NCBI RefSeq assembly: GCF_017573465.1
Contig: NZ_JAGEPF010000003.1
Span: 186,001-250,000 of the forward strand
Source: Actinomadura violacea
GTDB lineage: Bacteria; Actinomycetota; Actinomycetes; Streptosporangiales; Streptosporangiaceae
Direction: 5' to 3'
DNA: 64,000 nt
In this document: piece after piece, positions 37,721 to 47,394 of the stretch
Numbering within the stretch: the stretch's first letter is position 1
Layout of the letters: each line of letters begins with the position of its first letter
Notes under the pieces: model-generated
The model's database searches: none
The model's input: only the letters and a program-made list of their open reading frames with translations
What the model was told of the DNA's origin: nothing
Program-made: the position numbers and the translations under genes

Positions 37721-40700
37721 TTACCTGCCGAGTTCCTTGTGGATGAATTCGAAGATCTCGTCGTCGGACGCGGACTCGATTTTCTGCGCGACCGCTTCGC
37801 CGTTCTCCTGCACGCCGGTGTTGCTCCATTTCCAGAGGAATCCCTGGAGCCGGGCGGTGACCTGCTCGTGCATCGCGTCGTCCGGCGTCATCTCCGAAAG
37901 AAGCGATTCGAGCCTGTCCAGCTCCTCGATCAGCGGGACGGGGGCCGTATGCTCGGACACCTCCGCCCACAGGTACTCCGCGAGCGCCGCCGGGTTCGGG
38001 TAGTCGAACAGCAGGGTCGCGGGCAGCCGGAGGCCGGTCGCGGTGTTCAGCCGGTTCCGCAGCTCCACCGAGGTGAGCGAGTCGAAGCCCAGTTCGCTGA
38101 ACGCCCGGCCCGCCTCGACGGCGTCGGGAGAGGGGTAGTCGAGGACGTCGGCGGCCTGCGCCCGGATCAGGTCGGTCAGGACCCGGTCCTGCTCGACGCG
38201 CGACAGCCCGGCCAGCCGCTCGGCGAGCGCCGCGCCGGCCTCCTCGTCGTCGTTCCCGGGCCCGGCGTCCGCGTCGGCGAGCGCCCGCGCGACCTCCGGC
38301 AGCCCTTCGATCAGCGGGCTCGGCCGGCGGAGCGTGAACGGCGGCGCGAACCGGTCCCAGTCCACATCGGCGACGGTCACCGCGCCCTCGCCGCCGTCGA
38401 TGGCCTGGGACAGCGCCTTGACGGCCAGCGCCGGATCCATCAGCCGCAGGCCGCGCCGCTCCATCTGCGCCGCGCCCTCCCGGTCGGTCATCCCGCCGCC
38501 GCTCCACGGACCCCACGCCACCGAGGTGGCCGCCAGTCCGCGCGCCCGCCGGTTCTCCGCCAGCGCGTCGAGGTAGGCGTTGGCCGCCGCGTAGCCGGGC
38601 TGGAGACCGCCGCCCCACGTCGCGCCGATCGAGGAGAACAGCACGAACGCGTCCAGGTCCAGGTCGTCGGTCAGCTCGTCCAGCCAGGCGGCTGCGCCGG
38701 CCTTGGCGCCGGTCACCGAAGCCAGTTCTGGGAGCGTCGCGTCCTGGACGGCCGTTGCCTGGCCGACTCCGGCGGTGTGCATGACAGCGGTGAGCGGCGG
38801 GCCGTCGGCTGAGATTCCGGCGAGCAGTCCCTCCAGCGGCGCACGCCGGGCGAGGTCGGCGGCGACCACGTCGACGGCGGTGCCGGTCTCGGCGAGCTGG
38901 GCGGCCAGTTCCGCCGCACCGGGTGCGGCCGGTCCGGAACGGCTGGTCAGGACGAGCTTCTGTGCGCCTCGTCCGGTGAGCCAGCGGGCGACATGGCCGC
39001 CGATCGCTCCGGTGCCGCCGGTGATCAGCACGGTGCCGCGCGGTCTCCAGTCCTTGCCGTCCTTGGGACGAGAGATCCGGGTCAGCCGTCTTGCCATGAT
39101 TCCGGCGGGACGGATCGCGGCCTGGTCCTCGCCGCAGCCGGCCAGCAGCCCGCAGAGCCGGACGGCGGCCCGCTCGTCCATCTCGGGCGGAAGGTCGATC
39201 AAACCGCCCCAGCGGTCCGGATGCTCCAGCCCGACCACCCGACCCAAGCCCCACACCTGCGCCTGCACCGGACTGGACAACACCTCACCCGGACCAGCGG
39301 AAACCGCGCCACGGGTCAGGACCCACAGCGGCGCGCCGATCCCCGCGTCGCCCAAGGCCTGCACCAGCGTCAGGGTGTCCGCAAGCCCCCTTTGCGGCGT
39401 CTCGCCCAGCGCCAGCAGTGACAGCACGCCCGCCACCTGAGGCGCCGCCGAGCCGTTCCCGGAGACCAAGGTCTTCTCGGTTTGTGTGAGTCGGCTCGTA
39501 AGTGCATCGCGATCGGCGGTCTCCACCGGAACCACGACGGCGTTAGCGCCGCGGGTTTGGAGGGCGTGGGTGCACTGCTCGGTGAGGTCGCTGGTGGCGT
39601 CGGCTGCTGCCGCGATCAGCCAGGTGCCTGACAGGGCCGCTTTGGCGGGGTCGGGGACTGGGGACCAGGCGACTCGGTACCACCAGCGGCTCGTGGCCGA
39701 TCGGTCGCGCTCGCGCTGCCGCCACGACGCCAGGATCGGGACGACCTCGTCCAGATGCGGGTGGTGCTCAACGGCCAACGTCTCGGCAAGCCGCTCGACA
39801 TCGCCGTCCTCAACCGCCTCCCAGAACCGCGCCTCGGTCTCTCCCCCGGCACCATTGACGCCATTCATCTCGGCGACGCCATCGCCGGTGCCTGTGGTGT
39901 CCGCTGAAGCCTGCAGCCAGTACTTCTGCCGTTGGAAGGCGTAGGTGGGCAGGTCGACTCGCCGGCCCGAGCCAAGTACCGTCCGCCAATCCACGGGGAC
40001 TCCGGCTACGTGTGCGCGGGCCAGGACGGACAGCATGCGCGCCGCCCCCGCATCCTCACGATCCAGCGTCCCGGTCACCAACGGGGTGCCGGTCAGATCG
40101 GCATCCTCAATCGTCTCGGTGATGGGGCCGGTGAGGATGGGGTGTGGGGAGACTTCGATGTAGGTGCGGTAGCCGGCCTCTGCCAGGCCGCGGACGGCCT
40201 GCTCGAATCGGACGGTTTGGCGGACGTTGGCGAACCAGTACCCGCCATCCAGTTCCGGGCCGTCCATCCACTCGCCCGTGACCGTGGACCACAACGGCAC
40301 ACGGCCCGCGACAGGCTCGATATCGGCCAGTTCTTCTGCGAGGGCGTTCTGGAGTGGGTCGACTTTCGGGGAGTGTGCGACGAAGTCGGTTTCGGGGATG
40401 GGCCACCGCAGCACATGCCGCGCCGACAACTCCCGCTCCAACTCCTGCAGTGCCGTTCGGTCTCCCGACACCACCGTCGCCGCAGGACCGTTCACCGCCG
40501 CGATCGACAAGCCCTCACCGAACTCGGCCAGCAGTTCGCTGACCGCCGCGGCGGGCATCACCACCGACAACATCCCGCCCTCAGCGTCCAACCGCGACAA
40601 CGCGCGCGACCGCGCCACCACGACCTTCGCCGCATCCGACAGGCTCAACATCCCGGCGACACAGGCGGCGGCGATCTCACCCTGGCTATGCCCGACCACA

Positions 40701-43700
40701 GCATCCGGATGGACGCCGGCCGCCTCCCACACCGCCGTGAGCGACACCATCACCGCCCACAACACCGGCTGCACCACATCAGCCGACTCAAGACCAGGCG
40801 CACCCTCCGCACCGGACAGCACATCCGCGAGCGACCAATCAACGAAGGGCGCTAAGGCTTCTGCACACTCGGCCAACCGCTCAGCGAACACCGGAGACGA
40901 GGCCATCAACTCCCGGCCCATCCCGATCCACTGCGAACCCTGACCAGGGAAGACGAACACGGTCTTCCCTGTGTCAGCTGCTGCGCCCGACACGACGCCC
41001 GGCGCCCGCTGACTCGTTGCCAACGCGGAAAGACCAGCTATCAACTCCTCGCGGTCTCCGCCGGTCACCACGGCTCGGTGCTCGAACACCGACCGGGAAT
41101 GGACCAGCGACCAGCCCACGTCCACCGGGTCCAGTTCAGGGCGGCCGACCACGAACTCCCGCAAACGGCCCGCCTGACCCACAAGACCGTCAGCCGAACG
41201 ACCCGACACCAACCACGCCACAGCCTCCGTCTTGAGCAGCGGCACATCGCCAGGACCGGGCTCATCGGTCGGCGCGTTGTCCTCGATCGGCGGAGCCTCT
41301 TCCAGGATCGCGTGGACGTTCGTGCCGCTCATCCCGAAAGCCGACACCCCGGCCCGCCGCGGACGGCCCTTGCCCGACCACGGAATCTCCTCATTCAGCA
41401 GCCGCACCTCGCCCGCAGACCAGTCGACATGCGGGGACGGCTCGTCGGCGTGCAGCGTTCGTGGCAGCACCTCGTGCTGCAACGCCAGCACCATCTTCAT
41501 CACGCCGGCCACACCAGCGGCCGACTGCGTATGACCGATGTTCGACTTCACCGAACCCAGCCACAACGGACGACCGTCCGAACGCTCCTGCCCATATGTG
41601 GCAAGCAACGCCTGCGCTTCGATCGGATCACCCAACGTGGTTCCGGTGCCGTGCGCCTCCACGGCGTCCACCTCGGCGGCCGTCAGCCGCGCGTCGGCCA
41701 GGGCGGAACGGATCACGCGCTGCTGCGACGGGCCGTTCGGGGCCGTGAGTCCGTTGGAGGCCCCGTCCTGGTTGACGGCGCTCCCCCGCACGATGGCCAG
41801 GACCGGGTGCCCCAGACGCCGGGCGTCCGACAGCCGCTCCACCAGGAGCATTCCGGCGCCTTCGCCCATGCCCATGCCGTCTGCGTCGGCCGAGAACGCC
41901 TTGCACCGGCCGTCGAAGGCGAGTCCGCGCTGCCGCGAGAAGCCCACGAAGAGCGCGGGGTTGGCGATCATCGTCACGCCGCCGGCGAGGGCCAGCGAGC
42001 ATTCGCCGGAACGCAGTGCCTGGCAGGCCATGTGCAGGGCGACCAGCGACGACGAGCAGGCGGTGTCAATAGTGACCGCCGGGCCTTCCAGACCGAGGAC
42101 GTAGGAAACGCGTCCCGACAGGACACTGCCCGCGTTGCCCGTGGCCAGATGGCCTTCCAGTTCGGCCGCGCCGTTCAGCGCCAGTTCCAGGCCGATCGCG
42201 TCGTATCCCGACCCGGCCCCGCCGGCGAAGACTCCGGTCTGTGAGCCGCGCAGCGAACGGGGATCGATACCGGCCCGCTCCAACGCCTCCCACGACACCT
42301 CCAACAGCAACCGCTGCTGCGGATCCATCGCCACGGCCTCACGCGGACTGATCCCGAAAAACGCCGGATCGAACTCCGCCGCCTCATAAACAAAACCACC
42401 CTCACGCACATACGACGTACCCGCATGATCAGGATCCGGATCGAACAAACCCTCCACATCCCAACCCCGATCCCGCGGAAACCCCGAAATCACATCAGCA
42501 CCAGCCGCCAACACCCCCCACAACTGCTCCGGACTCCCCACCCCACCAGGAAAACGACACCCCATCCCCACAATCGCGACCGGCTCATCATCCGCGATCG
42601 CAACCGAAACCGTGGTAAGCGGGGCCGCAGTGGAGGCGCCGAGCAGTTCCGCACGAAGGTTCTCGGCCAGCACTCCCGGGCTGGGATAGTCGAAAAGCAG
42701 CGTCGCCGGCAACCGCAGTCCGGTCGCAGCGCTCAGCCGGTTCCGCAGCTCGACGGCGGTCAACGAGTCGAAGCCCAGGTCGCTGAATGCGCGACCGGGC
42801 TCGACATCGTCGGGCGACCCGTACCCGAGTACCGCCGCTGCTTCGGTCCGGATCAACCCGACCAGGATCCGGTCCTGCTCGGCGCGGGCCAGCCCGGTCA
42901 GCCGCCGGGCGAGGGCGGTCCCCGTCTCGGCGCCGGACCTGTTCTCGCCTCCGTTCTCGGCTTCGTCGGCGTCGGCGAGCACCTGCCTGACCTCGGGCAG
43001 CGCTTCGATCAGCGGACTCGGCCTCCGCAGCGTGAACGGCGGCGCGAACCGGGCCCACTCCACGTCCGCGACCGTCACCAGCCCGATCCCGCCGTCCAGC
43101 ACCCGGCTCAGCGCCCGGATACCGGCCTCCGGCTCGATGAGGCGGAGACCGCGCCGCTCCAGCTGCATGCGGGCCACCGCTTCGCCGGGGCCTCCGCTCG
43201 TCCACGGACCGAATGCGATCGAGGTTGCGGGCAGTGCTCTGCCCAGCCGGTTCTCCGCCAGGGCGTCCAGGAAGGTGTTGGAGGTCGAGTAGCCGGGTTC
43301 GTGGCCGGTGCCCCAGGTGGCGGTGATCGAGGAGAACAGCACGAACGCGTCCAGGTCCAGGCCCTCGGTCAGCTCGTCCAGCCAGGCCGCGCCGGTCGCC
43401 TTCGCCGCCAGCGACGCGGCGAGCTGGCTCATTTCCAGTTTGTCCAGCGGACCGTCGTCGAGGACGTAGGCGGTGTGCATGACCGCTGTCAGCGGCGGGC
43501 CGCCGGCGGCGATCCGGGCCAGCAGCCCCGCCGCCTGGTCGCGTTCCGCAACGTCGCAGGACACCACGTCGACCGCGGTACCGGATGCCGCCAAGCCCGC
43601 CGCGAGCCCGGCCACCCCTTCCGCGCCGGGGCCCGATCGGCTCGCCAGCACGACCCTCGGCGCGTCCCGTCCAGCGAGCCAACGGGCCACATGCCCGCCC

Positions 43701-46700
43701 AGCGCGCCGGTGCCGCCGGTGACCAGCACGCTTCCGCGCGGCGTCCAGGGCTCGGCCGTGTCGCGTGGCTGCGGCGCCCGCTCGAGCCGCCGGGCCAGTA
43801 CACCGGCCGGACGGATCGCCACCTGATCCTCGCCGCAGCCGGCCAGCACCCCGCACAGCCGCGCCGCGACCCGCTCATCCCAGACGGGCGGCAGATCCAC
43901 CAGGCCGCCCCACCGGTCCGGATGCTCCAGCCCGACCACCCGGCCCAGGCCCCATGCTTGCGCCTGTACGGGCCGAGCCAGCATCTCGCCCCGTCCCGTC
44001 GAGACCGCCCCACGCGTCAGCACCCACAGCGGCGCACCGATGCCCGCATCGCCGAGCGCCTGCGTCAGCAGCAGCGTCTCCGCCAGCCCCTGCGGCACGG
44101 ACGCGAATTCCTCCGATGGCGTCTCATCCAACGCCAACAGCGACACCACTCCCGACGGAAGCGTCCGCTCTCCATCTACCTGCGCCTGAGCAAGATGGGC
44201 GGCCAGGGACTCCCGATCGAGCCGCCCGGCGGGGACGTGAGTCGTGGTGACGTCGGCGCCGCGGGTTCGGAGGGCCTGCGCGCATTGGTCGGCGAGGTCG
44301 TCCGAGGCGTCGGCCGGGACCACGATCAGCCAGGTGCCTGTCAGGACGGGTTGGCCGGGTTCGGCGACGGGCGCCCACACGGTCCGGTACCACCAGTGGC
44401 CGATCGCCGAACGGTCCCGCTCGCGCTGCCGCCACGAGGCCAGGATGGGAACGATCTCGTCCAGATGATGCGGGTGATGTTCAACGGCCAACGTCTCGGC
44501 AAGTCGCTGGACATCCCCGTCCTCGACCGCCGCCCAGAACCGCGCCTCTTCACTGCCATCGACGACCGCCGCCGCAGCCTGCGCGGACGGGCTCGCCTGT
44601 TCCAGTTGCAGCCAGTACTTCTGTCGTTGGAAGGCGTAGGTGGGCAGGTCGATTCGCTGCCCCGAGCCGAGCACGGCCGGCCAGTCGATGGTGACTCCGG
44701 CGACATGTGCTTCGGCCAGGACGGTGAGGATGCGCGTGGCCCCGGCGTCTTCGCGGTCCAGCGTTCCGGTGACGACGGTGGCGGCTGTGTCGGTGTCGTC
44801 GATGGTTTCGGTGATGGGCCCGGTGAGAATGGGGTGCGGTGAGACTTCGATGAAGGTGCGGTAGCCGGCTGCGGCCAGGCCACGGACGGCGTCCTCGAAC
44901 CGAACCGTTTGGCGGACGTTGGCGAACCAGTACCCGCCGCCTAGCTTTTGGCCTTCCATCCACTCGCCCGTCACCGTCGACCACAACGGCACCCGGCCCG
45001 CAACCGGGGTGATTCCGGCCAGCTCCTCGGCAAGGGCGTCTTGGAGGGGGTCGACTTTCGCGGAGTGGGCGACGAAGTCGGTTTCGGGGATCGGCCACCG
45101 CAGCACATGCCGCGCCGACAGTTCCCGCTCCAGCTCCTGCAGAGCCCCGCGGTCTCCCGACACCACCGTCGCCGCAGGACCGTTCACCGCCGCGATCGAC
45201 AGGCCCTCACCGAAGTCGGAGAGTAGTTCGCCGACCGCCGCGGCAGGCATGACCACCGACAACATGCCGCCCTCGGCATCCAGTCGGGACAGCGCCCGCG
45301 ACCGCGCCACCACGACCCTCGCCGCATCCGCCAAGCTCAGGATTCCAGCAACACACGCCGCCGCGATCTCACCCTGCGAATGCCCGACCACGGCATCCGG
45401 GTGGACGCCTGCCGCCTCCCAGACAGCCGCGAGCGACACCATGACGGCCCACAACACCGGCTGGACGACATCAGCCGACTCAAGACCCGGCGCACCCTCC
45501 ACACCAGCGAACACATCCGCGAGCGACCAATCGACAAACGGCGCCAGCGCCTCCGCGCACTCGGCCAACCGCGCCGCGAACACCGGAGACGACACCGCCA
45601 ACTCCCGGCCCATACCAAGCCACTGCGAACCCTGACCAGGGAAAACGAACGCCGTCTTGCCTGTAGCACTGGCCGTTCCCGACACCACGCCCGGTGCCTG
45701 CCGGCCCGTTGCCAGCGCGGCAAGCCCCGCTACCAGCTCCTCGTGGTTTCCGCCGGTGACCACGGCTCGGTGCTCGAAGACCGACCGCGTCGTAGCCAGC
45801 GACCAACCCACATCCACCGGGTCCAGCTCAGGCCGCCCGACCATGAACTCCCGCAACCGGCCCGCCTGCGCCGCCAAGCCGTCAGCGCTACGACCCGACA
45901 CCACCCACGCCAAAGCCCCTGGCCCCACCAAGGGCGCATCGCCAGGACCGGGGTCGTCGGTCGGCGCGTCGTCCTCGGCAGGTGGGGCCTCCTCCAGAAT
46001 CGCGTGGACGTTCGTGCCGCTCATCCCGAAAGCCGACACCCCGGCCCGTCGCGGACGGCCCTCACCCGACCACGGAACCGCCTCATTCAGCAGCCGCACC
46101 TCGCCCGCAGACCAGTCGACATGCGGGGACGGCTCGTCGGCGTGCAGCGTTCGTGGCAGCAATTCGTGCTGCAATGCCAGCACCATTTTGATGACGCCGA
46201 CCACCCCGGCTGCCTGCTGGGCGTGCCCGATGTTCGACTTCACCGACCCCAGCCACAGTGGACGACCGTCCGGACGCTCCTGCCCATATGTGGCGAGCAA
46301 CGCCTGCGCTTCGATCGGGTCTCCGAGCGACGTGCCGGTTCCGTGGGCTTCCACCACGTCGATGTCGGCCGCCGACAACTGGGCATTGGCCAATGCCTCA
46401 CGGATGACCCGCTGCTGCGACGGGCCGTTCGGAGCCGTCAAACCATTCGACGCACCGTCCTGATTAACGGCACTTCCTCGTACGACGGCCAGAACGCGGT
46501 GCCCAAGACGCCGGGCGTCCGACAGCCGCTCCACCACGACGACGCCGGCGCCTTCGGCCACGCCCATGCCGTCGGCCGACGCGGAGAACGCCTTGCATCG
46601 ACCGTCCGGCGCGAGTCCGAGCTGCTGGCTGAAGTCGGTGAACAGGACGGGGGCGGCGGCCACGTACGCCCCGCCGACCAAGGCCAGCGAGCACTCTCCG

Positions 46701-47353
46701 CCACGGAGCGACCGGCAGGCCAGGTGCAGCGCGACGAGTGCCGACGAACAGGCGGTGTCGACGGTGACCGCAGGACCCTCCAGGCCAAGGGTGTACGAGA
46801 CGCGGCCGGACAGCACGCTGGTCGCGTTGCCCGTCATCAGGTGCCCGTTGAACTCCCCCTGCCGCCCCGAAAGCCAGCCGTAACCGGACGGCGAGGCGCC
46901 GGCGAACACACCGGTCTTGGAGCCGCGCAGGGCACGGGGGTCGATACCGGCCCGCTCCAGCGCCTCCCACGACACCTCCAACAGCAACCGCTGCTGCGGA
47001 TCCATCGCCACGGCCTCACGCGGACTGATCCCGAAAAACGCCGGATCGAACTCCGCCGCCTCATAGACGAAGCCGCCCTCACGCACGTGATCCTGATCGG
47101 GGTCGGCGTCGTACAGCTCCTCGACGTCCCAGCCCCGGTCGCGCGGGAAGCCCGCTACGACATCGGTGCCGGACTCCAGCACGTCCCACAGCGCGTCGGG
47201 GTCGCTCGCCCCGCCGGGAAAGCGGCAGCCCATTCCGACAATGGCGATCGGCTCGCCCGCGGCCGACTCGATCTCCTGCAGACGCCGGCGGGTCTCGTGC
47301 AGATTCGCCGTGACACGGTTGAGAAAGTAGCGGAGCTTATTGTCGTCACTCAC
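37721..47353 (-). CDS. Modular type I polyketide synthase PKS-2, modules 4-5 (two modules)
   Basis: A 3210-residue PKS with two KS-AT-KR-ACP modules. The GTG start at 47353 has GAGG 7 nt upstream and is followed by a docking helix (SDDNKLRYFLNRVTANLHET...). Key residues are KS C202 and C1766, AT S659 and S2223, KR Y1355 and Y2921, and ACP S1530 and S3092. Both ATs are GHSQG-type with the non-standard FVAHS motif seen in modules 1 and 2. The module 4 KR combines the B-type LDD signature with the A-type tryptophan, so its stereochemistry cannot be called. The module 5 KR is A1-like. The C-terminal tail from about residue 3130 (PLIEELDRLESLLSEM... ending IFEFIHKELGR) is a docking domain facing PKS-3. 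Its start lies 41 bp after the PKS-1 stop, so the two are probably co-transcribed. Confidence 0.98.
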   Translation of the reverse strand: MSDDNKLRYFLNRVTANLHETRRRLQEIESAAGEPIAIVGMGCRFPGGASDPDALWDVLESGTDVVAGFPRDRGWDVEELYDADPDQDHVREGGFVYEAAEFDPAFFGISPREAVAMDPQQRLLLEVSWEALERAGIDPRALRGSKTGVFAGASPSGYGWLSGRQGEFNGHLMTGNATSVLSGRVSYTLGLEGPAVTVDTACSSALVALHLACRSLRGGECSLALVGGAYVAAAPVLFTDFSQQLGLAPDGRCKAFSASADGMGVAEGAGVVVVERLSDARRLGHRVLAVVRGSAVNQDGASNGLTAPNGPSQQRVIREALANAQLSAADIDVVEAHGTGTSLGDPIEAQALLATYGQERPDGRPLWLGSVKSNIGHAQQAAGVVGVIKMVLALQHELLPRTLHADEPSPHVDWSAGEVRLLNEAVPWSGEGRPRRAGVSAFGMSGTNVHAILEEAPPAEDDAPTDDPGPGDAPLVGPGALAWVVSGRSADGLAAQAGRLREFMVGRPELDPVDVGWSLATTRSVFEHRAVVTGGNHEELVAGLAALATGRQAPGVVSGTASATGKTAFVFPGQGSQWLGMGRELAVSSPVFAARLAECAEALAPFVDWSLADVFAGVEGAPGLESADVVQPVLWAVMVSLAAVWEAAGVHPDAVVGHSQGEIAAACVAGILSLADAARVVVARSRALSRLDAEGGMLSVVMPAAAVGELLSDFGEGLSIAAVNGPAATVVSGDRGALQELERELSARHVLRWPIPETDFVAHSAKVDPLQDALAEELAGITPVAGRVPLWSTVTGEWMEGQKLGGGYWFANVRQTVRFEDAVRGLAAAGYRTFIEVSPHPILTGPITETIDDTDTAATVVTGTLDREDAGATRILTVLAEAHVAGVTIDWPAVLGSGQRIDLPTYAFQRQKYWLQLEQASPSAQAAAAVVDGSEEARFWAAVEDGDVQRLAETLAVEHHPHHLDEIVPILASWRQRERDRSAIGHWWYRTVWAPVAEPGQPVLTGTWLIVVPADASDDLADQCAQALRTRGADVTTTHVPAGRLDRESLAAHLAQAQVDGERTLPSGVVSLLALDETPSEEFASVPQGLAETLLLTQALGDAGIGAPLWVLTRGAVSTGRGEMLARPVQAQAWGLGRVVGLEHPDRWGGLVDLPPVWDERVAARLCGVLAGCGEDQVAIRPAGVLARRLERAPQPRDTAEPWTPRGSVLVTGGTGALGGHVARWLAGRDAPRVVLASRSGPGAEGVAGLAAGLAASGTAVDVVSCDVAERDQAAGLLARIAAGGPPLTAVMHTAYVLDDGPLDKLEMSQLAASLAAKATGAAWLDELTEGLDLDAFVLFSSITATWGTGHEPGYSTSNTFLDALAENRLGRALPATSIAFGPWTSGGPGEAVARMQLERRGLRLIEPEAGIRALSRVLDGGIGLVTVADVEWARFAPPFTLRRPSPLIEALPEVRQVLADADEAENGGENRSGAETGTALARRLTGLARAEQDRILVGLIRTEAAAVLGYGSPDDVEPGRAFSDLGFDSLTAVELRNRLSAATGLRLPATLLFDYPSPGVLAENLRAELLGASTAAPLTTVSVAIADDEPVAIVGMGCRFPGGVGSPEQLWGVLAAGADVISGFPRDRGWDVEGLFDPDPDHAGTSYVREGGFVYEAAEFDPAFFGISPREAVAMDPQQRLLLEVSWEALERAGIDPRSLRGSQTGVFAGGAGSGYDAIGLELALNGAAELEGHLATGNAGSVLSGRVSYVLGLEGPAVTIDTACSSSLVALHMACQALRSGECSLALAGGVTMIANPALFVGFSRQRGLAFDGRCKAFSADADGMGMGEGAGMLLVERLSDARRLGHPVLAIVRGSAVNQDGASNGLTAPNGPSQQRVIRSALADARLTAAEVDAVEAHGTGTTLGDPIEAQALLATYGQERSDGRPLWLGSVKSNIGHTQSAAGVAGVMKMVLALQHEVLPRTLHADEPSPHVDWSAGEVRLLNEEIPWSGKGRPRRAGVSAFGMSGTNVHAILEEAPPIEDNAPTDEPGPGDVPLLKTEAVAWLVSGRSADGLVGQAGRLREFVVGRPELDPVDVGWSLVHSRSVFEHRAVVTGGDREELIAGLSALATSQRAPGVVSGAAADTGKTVFVFPGQGSQWIGMGRELMASSPVFAERLAECAEALAPFVDWSLADVLSGAEGAPGLESADVVQPVLWAVMVSLTAVWEAAGVHPDAVVGHSQGEIAAACVAGMLSLSDAAKVVVARSRALSRLDAEGGMLSVVMPAAAVSELLAEFGEGLSIAAVNGPAATVVSGDRTALQELERELSARHVLRWPIPETDFVAHSPKVDPLQNALAEELADIEPVAGRVPLWSTVTGEWMDGPELDGGYWFANVRQTVRFEQAVRGLAEAGYRTYIEVSPHPILTGPITETIEDADLTGTPLVTGTLDREDAGAARMLSVLARAHVAGVPVDWRTVLGSGRRVDLPTYAFQRQKYWLQASADTTGTGDGVAEMNGVNGAGGETEARFWEAVEDGDVERLAETLAVEHHPHLDEVVPILASWRQRERDRSATSRWWYRVAWSPVPDPAKAALSGTWLIAAAADATSDLTEQCTHALQTRGANAVVVPVETADRDALTSRLTQTEKTLVSGNGSAAPQVAGVLSLLALGETPQRGLADTLTLVQALGDAGIGAPLWVLTRGAVSAGPGEVLSSPVQAQVWGLGRVVGLEHPDRWGGLIDLPPEMDERAAVRLCGLLAGCGEDQAAIRPAGIMARRLTRISRPKDGKDWRPRGTVLITGGTGAIGGHVARWLTGRGAQKLVLTSRSGPAAPGAAELAAQLAETGTAVDVVAADLARRAPLEGLLAGISADGPPLTAVMHTAGVGQATAVQDATLPELASVTGAKAGAAAWLDELTDDLDLDAFVLFSSIGATWGGGLQPGYAAANAYLDALAENRRARGLAATSVAWGPWSGGGMTDREGAAQMERRGLRLMDPALAVKALSQAIDGGEGAVTVADVDWDRFAPPFTLRRPSPLIEGLPEVARALADADAGPGNDDEEAGAALAERLAGLSRVEQDRVLTDLIRAQAADVLDYPSPDAVEAGRAFSELGFDSLTSVELRNRLNTATGLRLPATLLFDYPNPAALAEYLWAEVSEHTAPVPLIEELDRLESLLSEMTPDDAMHEQVTARLQGFLWKWSNTGVQENGEAVAQKIESASDDEIFEFIHKELGR
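37960..42586 (-). other. PKS-2 module 5: KS-AT(FVAHS)-KR(A1)-ACP
   Basis: KS C1766 (IDTACSSSL); AT S2223 (GHSQG) with FVAHS; KR Y2921 in W-G-G-G-L-Q-P-G-Y with no LDD, hence A1; ACP S3092. The dimerization element reads EARFWEAVEDGDVERL, as in module 2. Extender identity is undetermined. Confidence 0.9.
42260..42574. repeat. Near-identical KS 5' block, copy in module 5
   Basis: About 315 bp that match 56596-56910 with only two differences. The coding strand uses many G- or T-ending codons (GTG, GGG, GAT, TTG, TTT, CGT), unlike the C-ending codons on either side. Confidence 0.9.
42587..47254 (-). other. PKS-2 module 4: KS-AT(FVAHS)-KR(A/B chimera)-ACP
   Basis: KS C202 (TACSSAL); AT S659 with FVAHS; ACP S1530. 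The KR reads HTAYVLDDG, which is B-type LDD with the usual Gly replaced by Tyr. It then reads ATWGTGHEPGYSTSN, with the A-type Trp, Y1355 and the Asn four residues later. The two halves point to opposite stereochemistry. Catalytic Ser, Tyr, Asn and the AAK lysine are present, so activity is plausible. Confidence 0.88.
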
Positions 47354-47394
47354 TCGTCCACCTCATCAGTAAAGCCGCCGGCGTCCTCATCAGG

